This document shows positions 1 through 6,614 of a DNA stretch of 8,615 nucleotides, piece after piece. Positions within the stretch are counted from its first letter, which is position 1; each line of letters begins with the position of its first letter. Location: assembly GCA_002329385.1 (NCBI GenBank), contig DCTR01000039.1:1-8615 (forward strand), read 5' to 3'. Under the pieces are notes generated by a model that made no database searches, was not told where the DNA came from, and saw only the letters and a program-made list of their open reading frames with translations. Source of the stretch: Candidatus Shapirobacteria bacterium UBA1435 (lineage in GTDB: Bacteria; Patescibacteriota; Microgenomatia; UBA12405). Both the position numbers and the translations under genes were made by a program.

Positions 1-1343
1 GGCCCGTTGAACTTTCCGTTATAGTTTTGCGGTTCGTAATCCTTTTGCCCCACTCCTCCCGAAAAACTTACTGGCGCATCCACCACCATACTGGCCGCCG
101 TCCAGCCTCTTTTGATCGCCGTCAAATAGGTTATTGGTTTGATCGACGAACCGGGTTGTCTTAACCCCTGGGTAACCACGTTAAATTTACCGTCAGTCTT
201 ATCCGAAAAATAACCTCTCGACCCGACCATTGCCAACACTTGTCCGTCTCTCGGGTCCATCACTAAGGCCGCTCCGTTTGATATATCAAGCTTCTCCGAC
301 TTTTCTATCTCCTCGCTCACTACTTTCTGCACTTCATTCTGCAGTCTTAAATCCAAAGTGGTATAAACCTTAAGTCCGCCGCCCTCAACTACTTCATCCC
401 CGTATCTTTTTGCCAGCTCCTCCTTTACCCAGAAAACAAAGTGAGGTGAAATTATTGTGGTTTTATTCTCATAAAACTCATAAGTCTTTACCTCCTCCAT
501 TGTCTCCGTCGCCAGCTTCTGGTCGATATAGTTATCCTGCACCATCCTATCAACCACATGTTTTGTCCGATCGACATATGCCCTGGGTGTCTTGGAGAAA
601 GGCGAATAGACGCTTGGACTCTGGGGTAAACCGGCCAAAATTACGCATTCTACCAGCGATAATTCCGACACCGGTTTGCCAAAATACTGCTCCGAGGCTG
701 CCCCCACCCCCCAAGCCGCCCCTCCATAAGGGGCTTCGTTCAAATACATCAACAATATTTCGTCTTTCTTGTATTTTGCTTCGATTTGGATGGCCAAAAT
801 CAACTCCTTGATCTTCCGATTTACTGATCTTTCCGGAGTCAGCAGCACATTCTTTACCAATTGCTGCGTCAGGGTTGATCCGCCGGTCAGCTTCTTGAAA
901 AACACGAAGTTTTTTACAATCCTAAACGGGGTTAATGGATCAAACCCTTTGTGTTTATAGAAATCCTTATCCTCAACGGCAATCGTTGCCTGTTTCAAAT
1001 AATCCGGAACATCCTCCCACAACACTGGCGTTCTCTTTGCCTCCTTATACACGTCATACAAAACCTCGCCATTACGGTCGTATATCCTCGTCGCATATCC
1101 CTCCCTCCTTACCACCCGAGTTGGCGTCGGTAAATCTTTTGAATACCAGGCAAAAAGAAAAAATACTCCCAAAAATCCCAACAAAACCCCACCCAACATC
1201 ACCCAAAATAACCCCAAAACGATCTTTCTCCGGTTATTTGTTATTTTTTCTCGCAATGACTTGATTGTAACCGTTAATTTAAGTTTTGCCTCTCTTCCAA
1301 AAACTTTTACTTCTGACCACAAATTTTGTAACTTCGCTCTCAT
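1..1343 (-). CDS. Class A penicillin-binding protein (PBP1A-like), 3' end cut by window
   Basis: Bifunctional peptidoglycan synthase: a membrane-anchored glycosyltransferase (GT51) plus a penicillin-binding transpeptidase, acting outside the cytoplasmic membrane on lipid II and stem peptides. Reading the minus strand gives 447 complete codons before the edge. A basic cytoplasmic N-terminus (1-40) is followed by one membrane segment (about 41-66). The GT51 motifs come in order: EDKDFYKHKGFD with catalytic Glu124, GGSTLTQQLVKN (154-165), RKIKE (176-180), and KDEILLMYLNEAPYG (193-207). The transpeptidase domain starts near 325, and its SxxK motif is in RQPGSSIKP, with nucleophile Ser399 and Lys402. 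The SxN and KTG boxes would lie beyond position 1. I chose ATG at 1343 because the stop of a small upstream ORF overlaps it as ATGA; no good Shine-Dalgarno is present. An in-frame ATG at 1460 would add 39 residues that look non-native (Cys- and Trp-containing, acidic). Family call is firm; the exact start is less so. Confidence 0.95.
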   Translation of the reverse strand, partial: MRAKLQNLWSEVKVFGREAKLKLTVTIKSLREKITNNRRKIVLGLFWVMLGGVLLGFLGVFFLFAWYSKDLPTPTRVVRREGYATRIYDRNGEVLYDVYKEAKRTPVLWEDVPDYLKQATIAVEDKDFYKHKGFDPLTPFRIVKNFVFFKKLTGGSTLTQQLVKNVLLTPERSVNRKIKELILAIQIEAKYKKDEILLMYLNEAPYGGAAWGVGAASEQYFGKPVSELSLVECVILAGLPQSPSVYSPFSKTPRAYVDRTKHVVDRMVQDNYIDQKLATETMEEVKTYEFYENKTTIISPHFVFWVKEELAKRYGDEVVEGGGLKVYTTLDLRLQNEVQKVVSEEIEKSEKLDISNGAALVMDPRDGQVLAMVGSRGYFSDKTDGKFNVVTQGLRQPGSSIKPITYLTAIKRGWTAASMVVDAPVSFSGGVGQKDYEPQNYNGKFNG

Positions 1344-1444
1344 TTCAACAGCACACCAATGCTTGGCATTAACCCTGACAACAGTAAAACCAAAGTCGCA
1401 ATCACCAACACTGCTTTTTTTATCGTCTTCGCTTTCACCTTCAT
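1340..1444 (-). CDS. Putative small single-pass membrane peptide, 34 aa
   Basis: A short ORF directly upstream of the PBP gene. It begins MKVKAKTIKKAVLVIATLVL, a Lys-rich N-terminus leading into a hydrophobic stretch (about residues 11-33), and ends in LLK. This is the layout of a one-pass membrane peptide or an uncleaved signal anchor. Its TGA stop shares four bases with the PBP ATG (ATGA), as is usual for translationally coupled genes here. A -10-like TATCAT lies six bases before its ATG and no Shine-Dalgarno is visible, so it could be the leaderless first cistron of the PBP transcript. I do not recognise a family. It could be a genuine membrane peptide or a coupling leader for the PBP. It could also be chance: the same DNA is open in the PBP frame, as an N-terminal extension from ATG 1460. 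Confidence 0.5.
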   Translation of the reverse strand: MKVKAKTIKKAVLVIATLVLLLSGLMPSIGVLLK

Positions 1445-1458
1445 TGTTTAATGATAAC
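1445..1458. promoter_or_regulatory. Candidate bidirectional promoter between recG and the small peptide/PBP unit
   Basis: Only 14 bases separate the two divergent ATG codons. On the minus strand, TATCAT (1456 down to 1451) ends six bases before the ATG at 1444. On the plus strand, TTTAAT (1447-1452) ends six bases before the recG ATG at 1459. A rival reading is TAACAT (1455-1460), seven bases before the in-frame recG ATG at 1468. The minus-strand hexamer overlaps either plus-strand hexamer by two bases. I see no good -35 box on either side. Back-to-back -10 elements in AT-rich DNA are a known kind of bacterial bidirectional promoter; using it here is inference. Confidence 0.4.
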
Positions 1459-3474
1459 ATGAAGCTAATGAGCCTGCTTTCCGCCATCCCCGGCATCGGT
1501 CCCAAAACCATCGAAAAATTAAACCGTCTGTCAATCTTCGACCCACATGATTTGCTTTATCATTTTCCCACTCGTTACCTCGACTTCACCCAAATAAAAA
1601 CCGCCTCCTCGATTTGTCCCGACCAAAACGTCACCCTTCGTGGCACCATCATCAAATTCCAGAATATCTACACCAGACAAGGAAAAAATCTCCAAAAGGC
1701 CGTCCTCAAAGATCAAACCGGCACCGTCGATATCGTCTGGTTTAACCAGCCCTATCTTGCCAAAACCATCATCCCCGGTCAAAAATATCTTTTTGCTGGC
1801 ACTGTTTCCCTCTTTCAAAACCGACCGACCCTAATTTCTCCCTATCGCCAATCATCCCAAATCGGTCAGATAATCGGAATATATCCAGAGACAAAAGGGT
1901 TAAATTCCTCATGGTTCAGAAAAGTCATCAATTCCCAGCTAACCTCTTTTCTCTCCACCGTCGCCGACCCGCTTCCCCGGCAAATCCTAAACCAATATAA
2001 GCTTCTCGACCGCACCAACGCCCTCCGCTTTATTCATTGTCCTCCAAATCAGGACGCTCTTAATCAAGCCAAACTCCGCCTGGCTCTAGACGAAGTCATC
2101 TCCCTACAGTCACAATCACTGCTTCTAAAATCACAGTTGTCCCAGAAAACCCCACAATTCATTTTGTCAACCAACCCAAAGATCGAAAAATCCTTTAGCC
2201 GTTTTTTGTTATCACTGCCTTTTCAGCTGACCGAATCCCAAAACACTGTTTGGCAGGAGATAAGAAACGACCTGCTTTCCTCCCAATCTCCGGCCAATCG
2301 CCTGCTTCAGGGCGATGTTGGCTCGGGTAAAACCATCATCGCCGCCCTGGCTTGCTTTCTTGCCTCTCAAAACAACCGCTTGTCGCTTTTGATCGCCCCA
2401 ACCGAAATTCTGGCCAACCAGCATTACCAAAATTTTGTCAAATATTTCCACAGTTTTCGTCTGCCAATTATCTTACTTACCGGCTCCAGCAAGCCCGACC
2501 TATCCCGTCTCAAACCCAATTCCATCATCATCGGCACTCACGCCGCTCTTTTTCAAAAAAACAAACTCGACAAATCCGCCCTGGTTATTTTCGACGAACA
2601 ACACAAGTTCGGCGTCAGGCAAAGGTCGTTCCTCTCTGACCTACCAACCCCTCCCCACTCTATCACCATGACCGCCACCCCTATCCCTCGTACCATCAGC
2701 CTTACCATGCTTGGCAACCTCCAGCTGTCCACCATTACCACCATCCCCGGCAACCGTCCGCCCGTCAAAACCTTCTACGTCCCACCTCAAAAACATCACC
2801 AATGCTACCAGTGGATTGCCCAGCAGGTTATTCAAACTGGCTGTCAGGTCTATCTGGTTTGTCCCTTCATCGAATCGTCGACCGCCCTTACCGACGTCAA
2901 AGCCGCCACCCAAGAATATCTTTATCTCTCCCAAGAAATCTTCCCCAACCTCAAACTCGGTCTAATTCATGGAAAAACTCCCGCCAAGGAACGCCAAAAA
3001 ATACTTGACTGCTTCCGGCAGGGGAGTGTTGATATCCTGGTCACTACCCCCATTATCGAAGTCGGTGTCGACATCCCCAACGCCGCCATTATCGTTATCC
3101 AAAATGCCGAACGCTTCGGTCTCGCCCAGCTCCACCAACTACGGGGGCGCGTCGGCCGAAGCCAGCGCCAAAGCCACTGCTTCCTTTTCAGCCAATCGCC
3201 AGACAGTCTAGCCATCAGTCGTTTGAAATATTTACAGAACTGTCAAGACGGCCTAAAAATCGCCCGCTACGACCTTGCCCATCGCGGCCCCGGCGAAATC
3301 TTCTCTTTTCTTCAACACGGCTTTCCTTCACTTAAATTAGCCGATATTTCCGATCTTAAGTTAATCCAGCTTTCCCAGAAGGTTCTCGCCTCCCTCCAAA
3401 ATCTCGATCCTAGTTTCGACCTAAATCGTTTAATCTCTCGCCAGTCCGAAGCCCGCCTTCCCGCCTCCAACTGA
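1459..3474 (+). CDS. recG: ATP-dependent DNA helicase RecG
   Basis: Branched-DNA helicase that remodels stalled replication forks and Holliday junctions in the cytoplasm. From ATG 1459 it is 671 residues, near the E. coli length of 693. Visible parts are an N-terminal helix-hairpin-helix-like segment AIPGIGPKTIEKL (9-21); an OB-fold wedge domain (about 55-130); Walker A GDVGSGKT (285-292); motif Ia APTEILANQHY; DEQH box (379-382); motif III TAT (405-407); motif V (VTTPIIEVGVDIPNA); and motif VI QLHQLRGRVGR (557-567). After these comes the RecG-specific TRG region starting YDLAHRGPGE (604-613). All helicase residues look intact. An open frame continues upstream to 1261, but the family alignment starts at MKLMSLLSAIPG; the second Met (1468) is an equally possible start. 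No Shine-Dalgarno is present. The coding strand is markedly C-rich, like the whole plus strand. It stands 52 bp upstream of rpmF, which has its own promoter-like box. Confidence 0.97.
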   Translation: MKLMSLLSAIPGIGPKTIEKLNRLSIFDPHDLLYHFPTRYLDFTQIKTASSICPDQNVTLRGTIIKFQNIYTRQGKNLQKAVLKDQTGTVDIVWFNQPYLAKTIIPGQKYLFAGTVSLFQNRPTLISPYRQSSQIGQIIGIYPETKGLNSSWFRKVINSQLTSFLSTVADPLPRQILNQYKLLDRTNALRFIHCPPNQDALNQAKLRLALDEVISLQSQSLLLKSQLSQKTPQFILSTNPKIEKSFSRFLLSLPFQLTESQNTVWQEIRNDLLSSQSPANRLLQGDVGSGKTIIAALACFLASQNNRLSLLIAPTEILANQHYQNFVKYFHSFRLPIILLTGSSKPDLSRLKPNSIIIGTHAALFQKNKLDKSALVIFDEQHKFGVRQRSFLSDLPTPPHSITMTATPIPRTISLTMLGNLQLSTITTIPGNRPPVKTFYVPPQKHHQCYQWIAQQVIQTGCQVYLVCPFIESSTALTDVKAATQEYLYLSQEIFPNLKLGLIHGKTPAKERQKILDCFRQGSVDILVTTPIIEVGVDIPNAAIIVIQNAERFGLAQLHQLRGRVGRSQRQSHCFLFSQSPDSLAISRLKYLQNCQDGLKIARYDLAHRGPGEIFSFLQHGFPSLKLADISDLKLIQLSQKVLASLQNLDPSFDLNRLISRQSEARLPASN

Positions 3475-3513
3475 ACCGTCTATTTAGCTGTTTATGTTTT
3501 GACCGCCAAGTTA

Positions 3514-3526
3514 TATAATAACCTCT
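3514..3526 (+). promoter_or_regulatory. rpmF promoter: perfect -10 box, leaderless spacing
   Basis: Consensus TATAAT lies at 3514-3519 and is followed by exactly seven bases (3520-3526) and then the rpmF ATG. A start site about seven bases after a -10 box would fall on the ATG itself, so the message is probably leaderless; no Shine-Dalgarno exists in the gap. No convincing -35 is seen at 16-18 bp. The TTGACC at 3499 is only nine bases upstream and too close. Confidence 0.65.
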
Positions 3527-3679
3527 ATGACCGCTTTACCGAAACATTGGCCATCATCGCGTCGCCAGGGCCGCCGTCGGGCAACCCAGCAAACCGCCAA
3601 AATCGCCAAAACCACCAACTGTTCGAAATGTAACCAGCCAAAGATGGCCGGATTTCTCTGTCCTAACTGCCAACAGTGA
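3527..3679 (+). CDS. rpmF: 50S ribosomal protein L32 (bL32)
   Basis: Small zinc-ribbon protein of the large ribosomal subunit. It is 50 residues, slightly short for the family (about 55-60). The N-terminus MTALPKHWPSSRRQGRRRAT keeps the family pattern of a PK motif, then Ser/Arg-rich sequence, then RRA. The C-terminal half holds the zinc ribbon CSKC (Cys32, Cys35) and CPNC (Cys45, Cys48), after which the protein ends in two Gln with almost no tail. All four zinc ligands are present, so this is the Cys-containing form. Its TGA stop overlaps the GTG start of nusB (GTGA), which indicates co-translation. The placement ahead of nusB and rnc fits a ribosome-biogenesis unit. Confidence 0.93.
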   Translation: MTALPKHWPSSRRQGRRRATQQTAKIAKTTNCSKCNQPKMAGFLCPNCQQ

Positions 3680-4089
3680 AAAATAAACACGACCCCCGCC
3701 ACATTAGAAGAATTAAGGCCATGCAGGCGGTTTTTGCCTATCAAATGGCAAATCAGACCGTCGACGATCCTCAAGCCCAAAAGGTCATCAATAGCCTCAA
3801 CACCATCGACGATGCAATTAGGCAAAACGCTCCCAAATGGCCGTTGGAAAAAATCAATAAAGTCGACCTGGCCATCCTCCGCTGTGCCATCTGGGAAATG
3901 TTAATCGAAAAAACCACCCCACCCAAAGTCATTGTCGACGAAGCCGTCGAACTGGCCAAAGAATTTGGCACCCAGTCCAGCTCATCGTTTGTCAATGGTG
4001 TCATCGGTTCAATTATTAAGCAGTTTAATATCTCCACCGATTCGCCCCCGGCCGCTGGCAGTCAAACCCCATCACCTCATGAACCCTGA
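3676..4089 (+). CDS. nusB: Transcription antitermination factor NusB
   Basis: All-helical factor that with NusE (S10) binds boxA RNA and lets RNA polymerase read through rRNA operons. It is 137 residues, close to the family's usual length. The N-terminal RRIKAMQAVFAYQM (11-24) corresponds to the conserved start helix. The C-terminal block has the best match: DLAILRCAIWEML (64-76), then PPKVIVDEAVELAKEFG (82-98), then SSSFVNGVIGSI (102-113). It starts with GTG at 3676, which overlaps the rpmF stop, and no Shine-Dalgarno is visible, so translation probably depends on coupling. The last 18 residues or so are a Pro/Ser-rich tail (STDSPPAAGSQTPSPHEP). Its last 11 bp overlap the rnc start, so the tail may be partly shaped by that overlap. 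Confidence 0.93.
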   Translation: MKNKHDPRHIRRIKAMQAVFAYQMANQTVDDPQAQKVINSLNTIDDAIRQNAPKWPLEKINKVDLAILRCAIWEMLIEKTTPPKVIVDEAVELAKEFGTQSSSSFVNGVIGSIIKQFNISTDSPPAAGSQTPSPHEP

Positions 4090-4783
4090 ACCAACAACCC
4101 GCCAACTCGAAGAAAAAATTTCTGTGGAATTTAAAAACCGCCAATTGCTCTCTCAATCGCTTGTTCACCGGTCATTCCTCAATGAAAACAAAAACTCCGT
4201 CCTCTCTTCCAACGAAAGGCTGGAATATTTGGGCGACGCTATTCTGGAGTTCTGGATATCGGACACTCTATTTTCCCTGTTTCCCGACTACAAAGAAGGG
4301 GACCTTACCAATCTGCGGGCGCTCATCGTCTGCACCTCCAATCTGGCCAAAATCAGCCAAAATATCGGCATCGGTAACCACATTCTCCTTTCCAAAGGCG
4401 AAGAAGCCCACGGCGGCCGCCAAAATCAATCCATCCTTGCCGACACCTTCGAAGCCGTTCTCGGCGCTATCTATCTTGACCAGGGGCTAGTTGCCGTCAG
4501 GCGTTTTTTGAAAAAATTTCTCTATCCAAGCGTCATCGAAATTTCCAAACAAAACGTCTTCAAAGATCCCAAAAGCCAGTTTCAGGAGATCGCTCAAGCC
4601 AAGCAAGGCATAACCCCTCACTACCAAACTTTCAAAGAAACCGGCCCCGATCACGACAAAATCTTTGAGGTTGGTGTTTATCTTGGTGATAACCTTATTG
4701 CCACCGGCACCGGCAAATCAAAGCAAAGGGCCGAAGAGGTCGCCGCCATCGCCGGCACCAAAATTCTTTCTAATAATCAATAA
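4079..4783 (+). CDS. rnc: Ribonuclease III
   Basis: Mg-dependent endonuclease that cuts double-stranded RNA, including rRNA precursors. It is 234 residues from ATG 4079, normal for bacterial RNase III. The catalytic domain carries the signature NERLEYLGD (45-53), with metal-site and structural acids Glu46, Glu49 and Asp53. The second acidic cluster is ADTFEAVLGA, with Asp122 and Glu125, the equivalents of E. coli Asp114 and Glu117. A double-stranded RNA-binding domain follows (about 163-231), from DPKSQFQE to GKSKQRAEEVAAIAGTKIL. The frame is open upstream to 3932, but that extension lies inside nusB and does not look like the family; MNPEP is the natural start. The start overlaps the nusB end by 11 bp with no Shine-Dalgarno. 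All active-site residues are present. Confidence 0.96.
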   Translation: MNPEPTTRQLEEKISVEFKNRQLLSQSLVHRSFLNENKNSVLSSNERLEYLGDAILEFWISDTLFSLFPDYKEGDLTNLRALIVCTSNLAKISQNIGIGNHILLSKGEEAHGGRQNQSILADTFEAVLGAIYLDQGLVAVRRFLKKFLYPSVIEISKQNVFKDPKSQFQEIAQAKQGITPHYQTFKETGPDHDKIFEVGVYLGDNLIATGTGKSKQRAEEVAAIAGTKILSNNQ

Positions 4784-4789
4784 ATAAGG

Positions 4790-4802
4790 TATAATTGCCA
4801 CT
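4790..4802 (+). promoter_or_regulatory. rpsP promoter: perfect -10 box, leaderless spacing
   Basis: Consensus TATAAT at 4790-4795 ends seven bases before the rpsP ATG (4803), the same geometry as at rpmF. The box starts six bases after the rnc stop, so rpsP-khpA can be transcribed apart from rnc. No Shine-Dalgarno lies between box and ATG, and no clear -35 is seen about 17 bp upstream. Confidence 0.65.
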
Positions 4803-5099
4803 ATGCTAAAAATTAAACTATCAATCAGGGGTAAAAAACACCAACGCACATATCGTATTGTTGTCGCCGAAGCCAAGAGCAAATCCGGCGGCAAATTTGT
4901 CGACGATCTTGGTTTCTACACCCCTCAAACCAAAACCCTCCAGCTTAACCGCGACAGGCTCAACGATTGGCTCAAAAAAGGCGCCCAGTCAACCCTGGGT
5001 CTCAACCGCCTCCTTGACCCTGCTAACTATCCAACCAAAAAACCGCAAAAAAAGGCGAAAGATACCGTTACTAACCCCCAAACCGCCGTCGCCGCCTAG
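4803..5099 (+). CDS. rpsP: 30S ribosomal protein S16 (bS16)
   Basis: Primary rRNA-binding protein of the small subunit. It is 98 residues. The N-terminal two thirds follow the family closely: MLKIKLSIRGKKHQRTYRIV, then VAEAKSKSGGKFVDDLGFYTP (with the family's Gly-x-Phe-x-x-x-LGxYxP pattern), then LNRDRLNDWLKKGAQ with the conserved Trp-Leu-x-x-Gly-Ala-Gln. From about residue 78 onward a Lys/Ala-rich tail (KKPQKKAKD and on) is likely flexible. It is preceded by its own -10 box and followed three bases after its stop by khpA. In many bacteria this pair continues into rimM and trmD; here it does not. Confidence 0.96.
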   Translation: MLKIKLSIRGKKHQRTYRIVVAEAKSKSGGKFVDDLGFYTPQTKTLQLNRDRLNDWLKKGAQSTLGLNRLLDPANYPTKKPQKKAKDTVTNPQTAVAA

Positions 5100-5102
5100 A
5101 CC

Positions 5103-5333
5103 ATGACCAGTATCAATGATACCCTCCAGTACCTACTCGGCGTCATCCTTCCTGACCAAAACATCTCCATTGAGACCGTCCAAGAGGATGATTTAGCCCG
5201 CCTTATTATTGTCGCGCCTCCGGAAATAGTTGGTCAAATAATCGGGAAAGATGGACGTATTATCAAAGCCATCCGCCTTCTCCTTAGTCTTTCTCACCCC
5301 AACCAGCGCTTCAGCCTCGAGATCAAAGACTAA
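5103..5333 (+). CDS. khpA: KH-domain RNA-binding protein KhpA
   Basis: Small single-KH-domain RNA-binding protein (YlqC/KhpA family), found beside rpsP in many bacteria. In Firmicutes it partners KhpB and affects cell elongation and RNA fate; its role in this lineage is inferred only. It is 76 residues, the normal size. The KH core shows the GxxG loop in VGQIIGKDGRIIKAIR (43-58), with Gly48-Lys49-Asp50-Gly51. Before it lies a beta strand, LARLIIVAPP (31-40). It starts three bases after the rpsP stop without a Shine-Dalgarno, so it is probably translated by reinitiation. Its stop lies inside the 3' end of the convergent pilO gene, overlapping by 11 bp. Confidence 0.92.
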   Translation: MTSINDTLQYLLGVILPDQNISIETVQEDDLARLIIVAPPEIVGQIIGKDGRIIKAIRLLLSLSHPNQRFSLEIKD

Positions 5334-6081
5334 AGGGGTCGTTTCTTTGGTATCTCACAAATTCCTTTATCGCTTCCGACTTGCCTTCTTCCATCGCGTT
5401 GGCAAATGTCCACAACGTCTTAAGCACCTCATTTTCCTCCTTTTTTAGGGTTAGGTCGGTCAAGGTCAAATTTGTTGGCAAGGAGGTGTTCTGCTCTCCC
5501 ATATAATAAGAAGAAACAATCAAGTCCAGCTGCACAATCTCACCACTGCTTTTCATCTCAAACTTGTCAATTACCAGAAGCGGCAAAGTTTTTTCCAAAG
5601 CCAACACAAATTCCAAATAACTCTTCTGGGGGCCAGCCAGAATCATGTTTACCGGTATCTTTGCCACCACGTCTGTTTTTGCTTTTAACATCCCTTCTCC
5701 CTCTTCCGACACCTTCCCTGGCGTCACCGAAAACGACTCAATCTGAAACCCGTAACTTTGGGCAACCCGATTAACCACATTGATCACCACATACCAGTTT
5801 TTCTCTCTAAGTAACGAATTGTTTAACAACACCACGTTTCTTTTCAAGTCGTTTTGGTCAACCGACAATATATAGTTCTTCTTTTCCAAAACGCCGTTTC
5901 TTTTCTGGATTATCTCCTTGGCCTTCTGGTTCATCTCGCCAATCTCCCCAACTTTCGGCACTACCACCCCCAAGGTAATCACTACAAAAGCCACAAAAGT
6001 AAAAAATGGCAAAATCAAGCCCCTGGCCAAATCAGTCTCAATGCCAAAAACTGTTTCCGGCATCGCCCGCTTGTTCGTCAT
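5323..6081 (-). CDS. pilO: Type IV pilus assembly protein PilO-like
   Basis: Inner-membrane pilus alignment protein that pairs with PilN. It is 252 residues. A short cytoplasmic head (1-20) leads into one membrane segment, GLILPFFTFVAFVVITLGVV (21-40). A coiled-coil-like stretch follows (about 44-100; EMNQKAKEIIQKRNGVLEKK), then an alpha/beta ferredoxin-like domain (about 100-210, including YGFQIESFSVTPG and YLEFVLALEKTLPLLVIDKF). This is the PilO layout; sequence identity to PilO is low, as is normal. The last 40 residues or so look disordered and charged. Its ATG overlaps the pilN stop (ATGA), and it has a strong Shine-Dalgarno, GGAGGTG, eight bases upstream. It ends the pilus block: no pilP or pilQ follows, and its 3' end overlaps khpA tail-to-tail. 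Confidence 0.8.
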   Translation of the reverse strand: MTNKRAMPETVFGIETDLARGLILPFFTFVAFVVITLGVVVPKVGEIGEMNQKAKEIIQKRNGVLEKKNYILSVDQNDLKRNVVLLNNSLLREKNWYVVINVVNRVAQSYGFQIESFSVTPGKVSEEGEGMLKAKTDVVAKIPVNMILAGPQKSYLEFVLALEKTLPLLVIDKFEMKSSGEIVQLDLIVSSYYMGEQNTSLPTNLTLTDLTLKKEENEVLKTLWTFANAMEEGKSEAIKEFVRYQRNDPFSL

Positions 6082-6614
6082 TTTGTTCCCACCTCCAAAC
6101 TAAATTTCCACACTCCCTTGTTCACTAAAAGCGACACCAGTTTAGCCGAAGCAAAACCCTCAACTTCACCGCGATTAATCTGGTCAACCTTTTTCTCCAC
6201 TTCTTCAATATTCTCTCCAGTCGCTAAGCCGTTTATTCTGATCTTTTCCAACCCCACCAATTTATAGTCTTCAATGGTCACATTGTTAATCAAAAACGAA
6301 TCAATCCTTTTTATAAAATTACCGTATTCAAACCGCTCACTCAATACTCTCCCCAATATTTTTGCCTTATATTTCAAATCCTGGCTGGTCGCCACCCCCT
6401 GCACCAAAGACTCGTAGTCTTTTAAAACCGTATTGTATCTCCTTTCTTCTGTCTTAAGTTTCAGGCTCGACAAAATCCAAAAAAAACCGACCGTTGCCAG
6501 CATCACCGCCAACACCGACACCATTCCTGTCATAAACAAGGCAATCTTTTTTCTTAACTTGATTTTTTTCTGCTGAAACCGTGCCCTTGACGGCAACAGG
6601 TTAAGCTCCATCAT
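6078..6614 (-). CDS. pilN: Type IV pilus assembly protein PilN-like
   Basis: Bitopic membrane protein linking the cytoplasmic actin-like PilM to the outer part of the pilus machine. It is 178 residues. The N-terminus MMELNLLPSRAR contains the PilN signature (I/L-NLLP, residues 4-8), known to dock in a groove of PilM. After a very basic stretch (16-23) comes one membrane segment (about 24-51), then a coiled-coil-like region (52-85), then a small alpha/beta domain with FIKRIDSFLINNVTIEDYKL, a typical PilN pattern. The ATG at 6614 overlaps the pilM stop as ATGA; a second Met follows at once. GAGGGG lies six bases upstream as a Shine-Dalgarno. Together with pilM and pilO it forms the standard PilMNO inner-membrane complex. 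Confidence 0.88.
   Translation of the reverse strand: MMELNLLPSRARFQQKKIKLRKKIALFMTGMVSVLAVMLATVGFFWILSSLKLKTEERRYNTVLKDYESLVQGVATSQDLKYKAKILGRVLSERFEYGNFIKRIDSFLINNVTIEDYKLVGLEKIRINGLATGENIEEVEKKVDQINRGEVEGFASAKLVSLLVNKGVWKFSLEVGTK
6090..6096 (-). promoter_or_regulatory. Ribosome binding site of pilO
   Basis: GGAGGTG on the minus strand, eight bases before the pilO ATG and inside the pilN 3' end. It fixes the pilO start at 6081 over the later Met at residue 7. It shows the organism does use Shine-Dalgarno initiation inside operons, in contrast to the plus-strand genes. Confidence 0.75.

Noticed and set aside
410..1264. Plus-strand open frames rich in Pro, Ser and Thr
   Set aside because: They lie opposite the PBP gene, which has all GT51 motifs; their composition reflects the C-rich strand, and no family pattern is seen.
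1343..1460. N-terminal extension of the PBP from ATG 1460 (39 extra residues)
   Set aside because: It is in frame and open, but the extension is acidic with Cys and Trp and unlike PBP N-termini. ATG 1343 sits in an ATGA overlap and gives the expected basic head plus membrane helix. It stays possible.
2212..3215. Minus-strand open frames across recG
   Set aside because: They are shadows opposite intact helicase motifs, with low-complexity Gly/Arg/Trp content and no start signals.
3499..3504. TTGACC as a -35 box for rpmF
   Set aside because: The spacer to TATAAT is only nine bases, too short for a sigma-70 promoter.
3932..4078. 49-residue extension of RNase III inside nusB
   Set aside because: It overlaps nusB in another frame, and the family start matches MNPEP at 4079.
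5330..5350. Hairpin CTAAAG...CTTTGG as a khpA terminator
   Set aside because: Six pairs with one G-T wobble, AT-rich, nine-base loop and no T-run after it; too weak to call.
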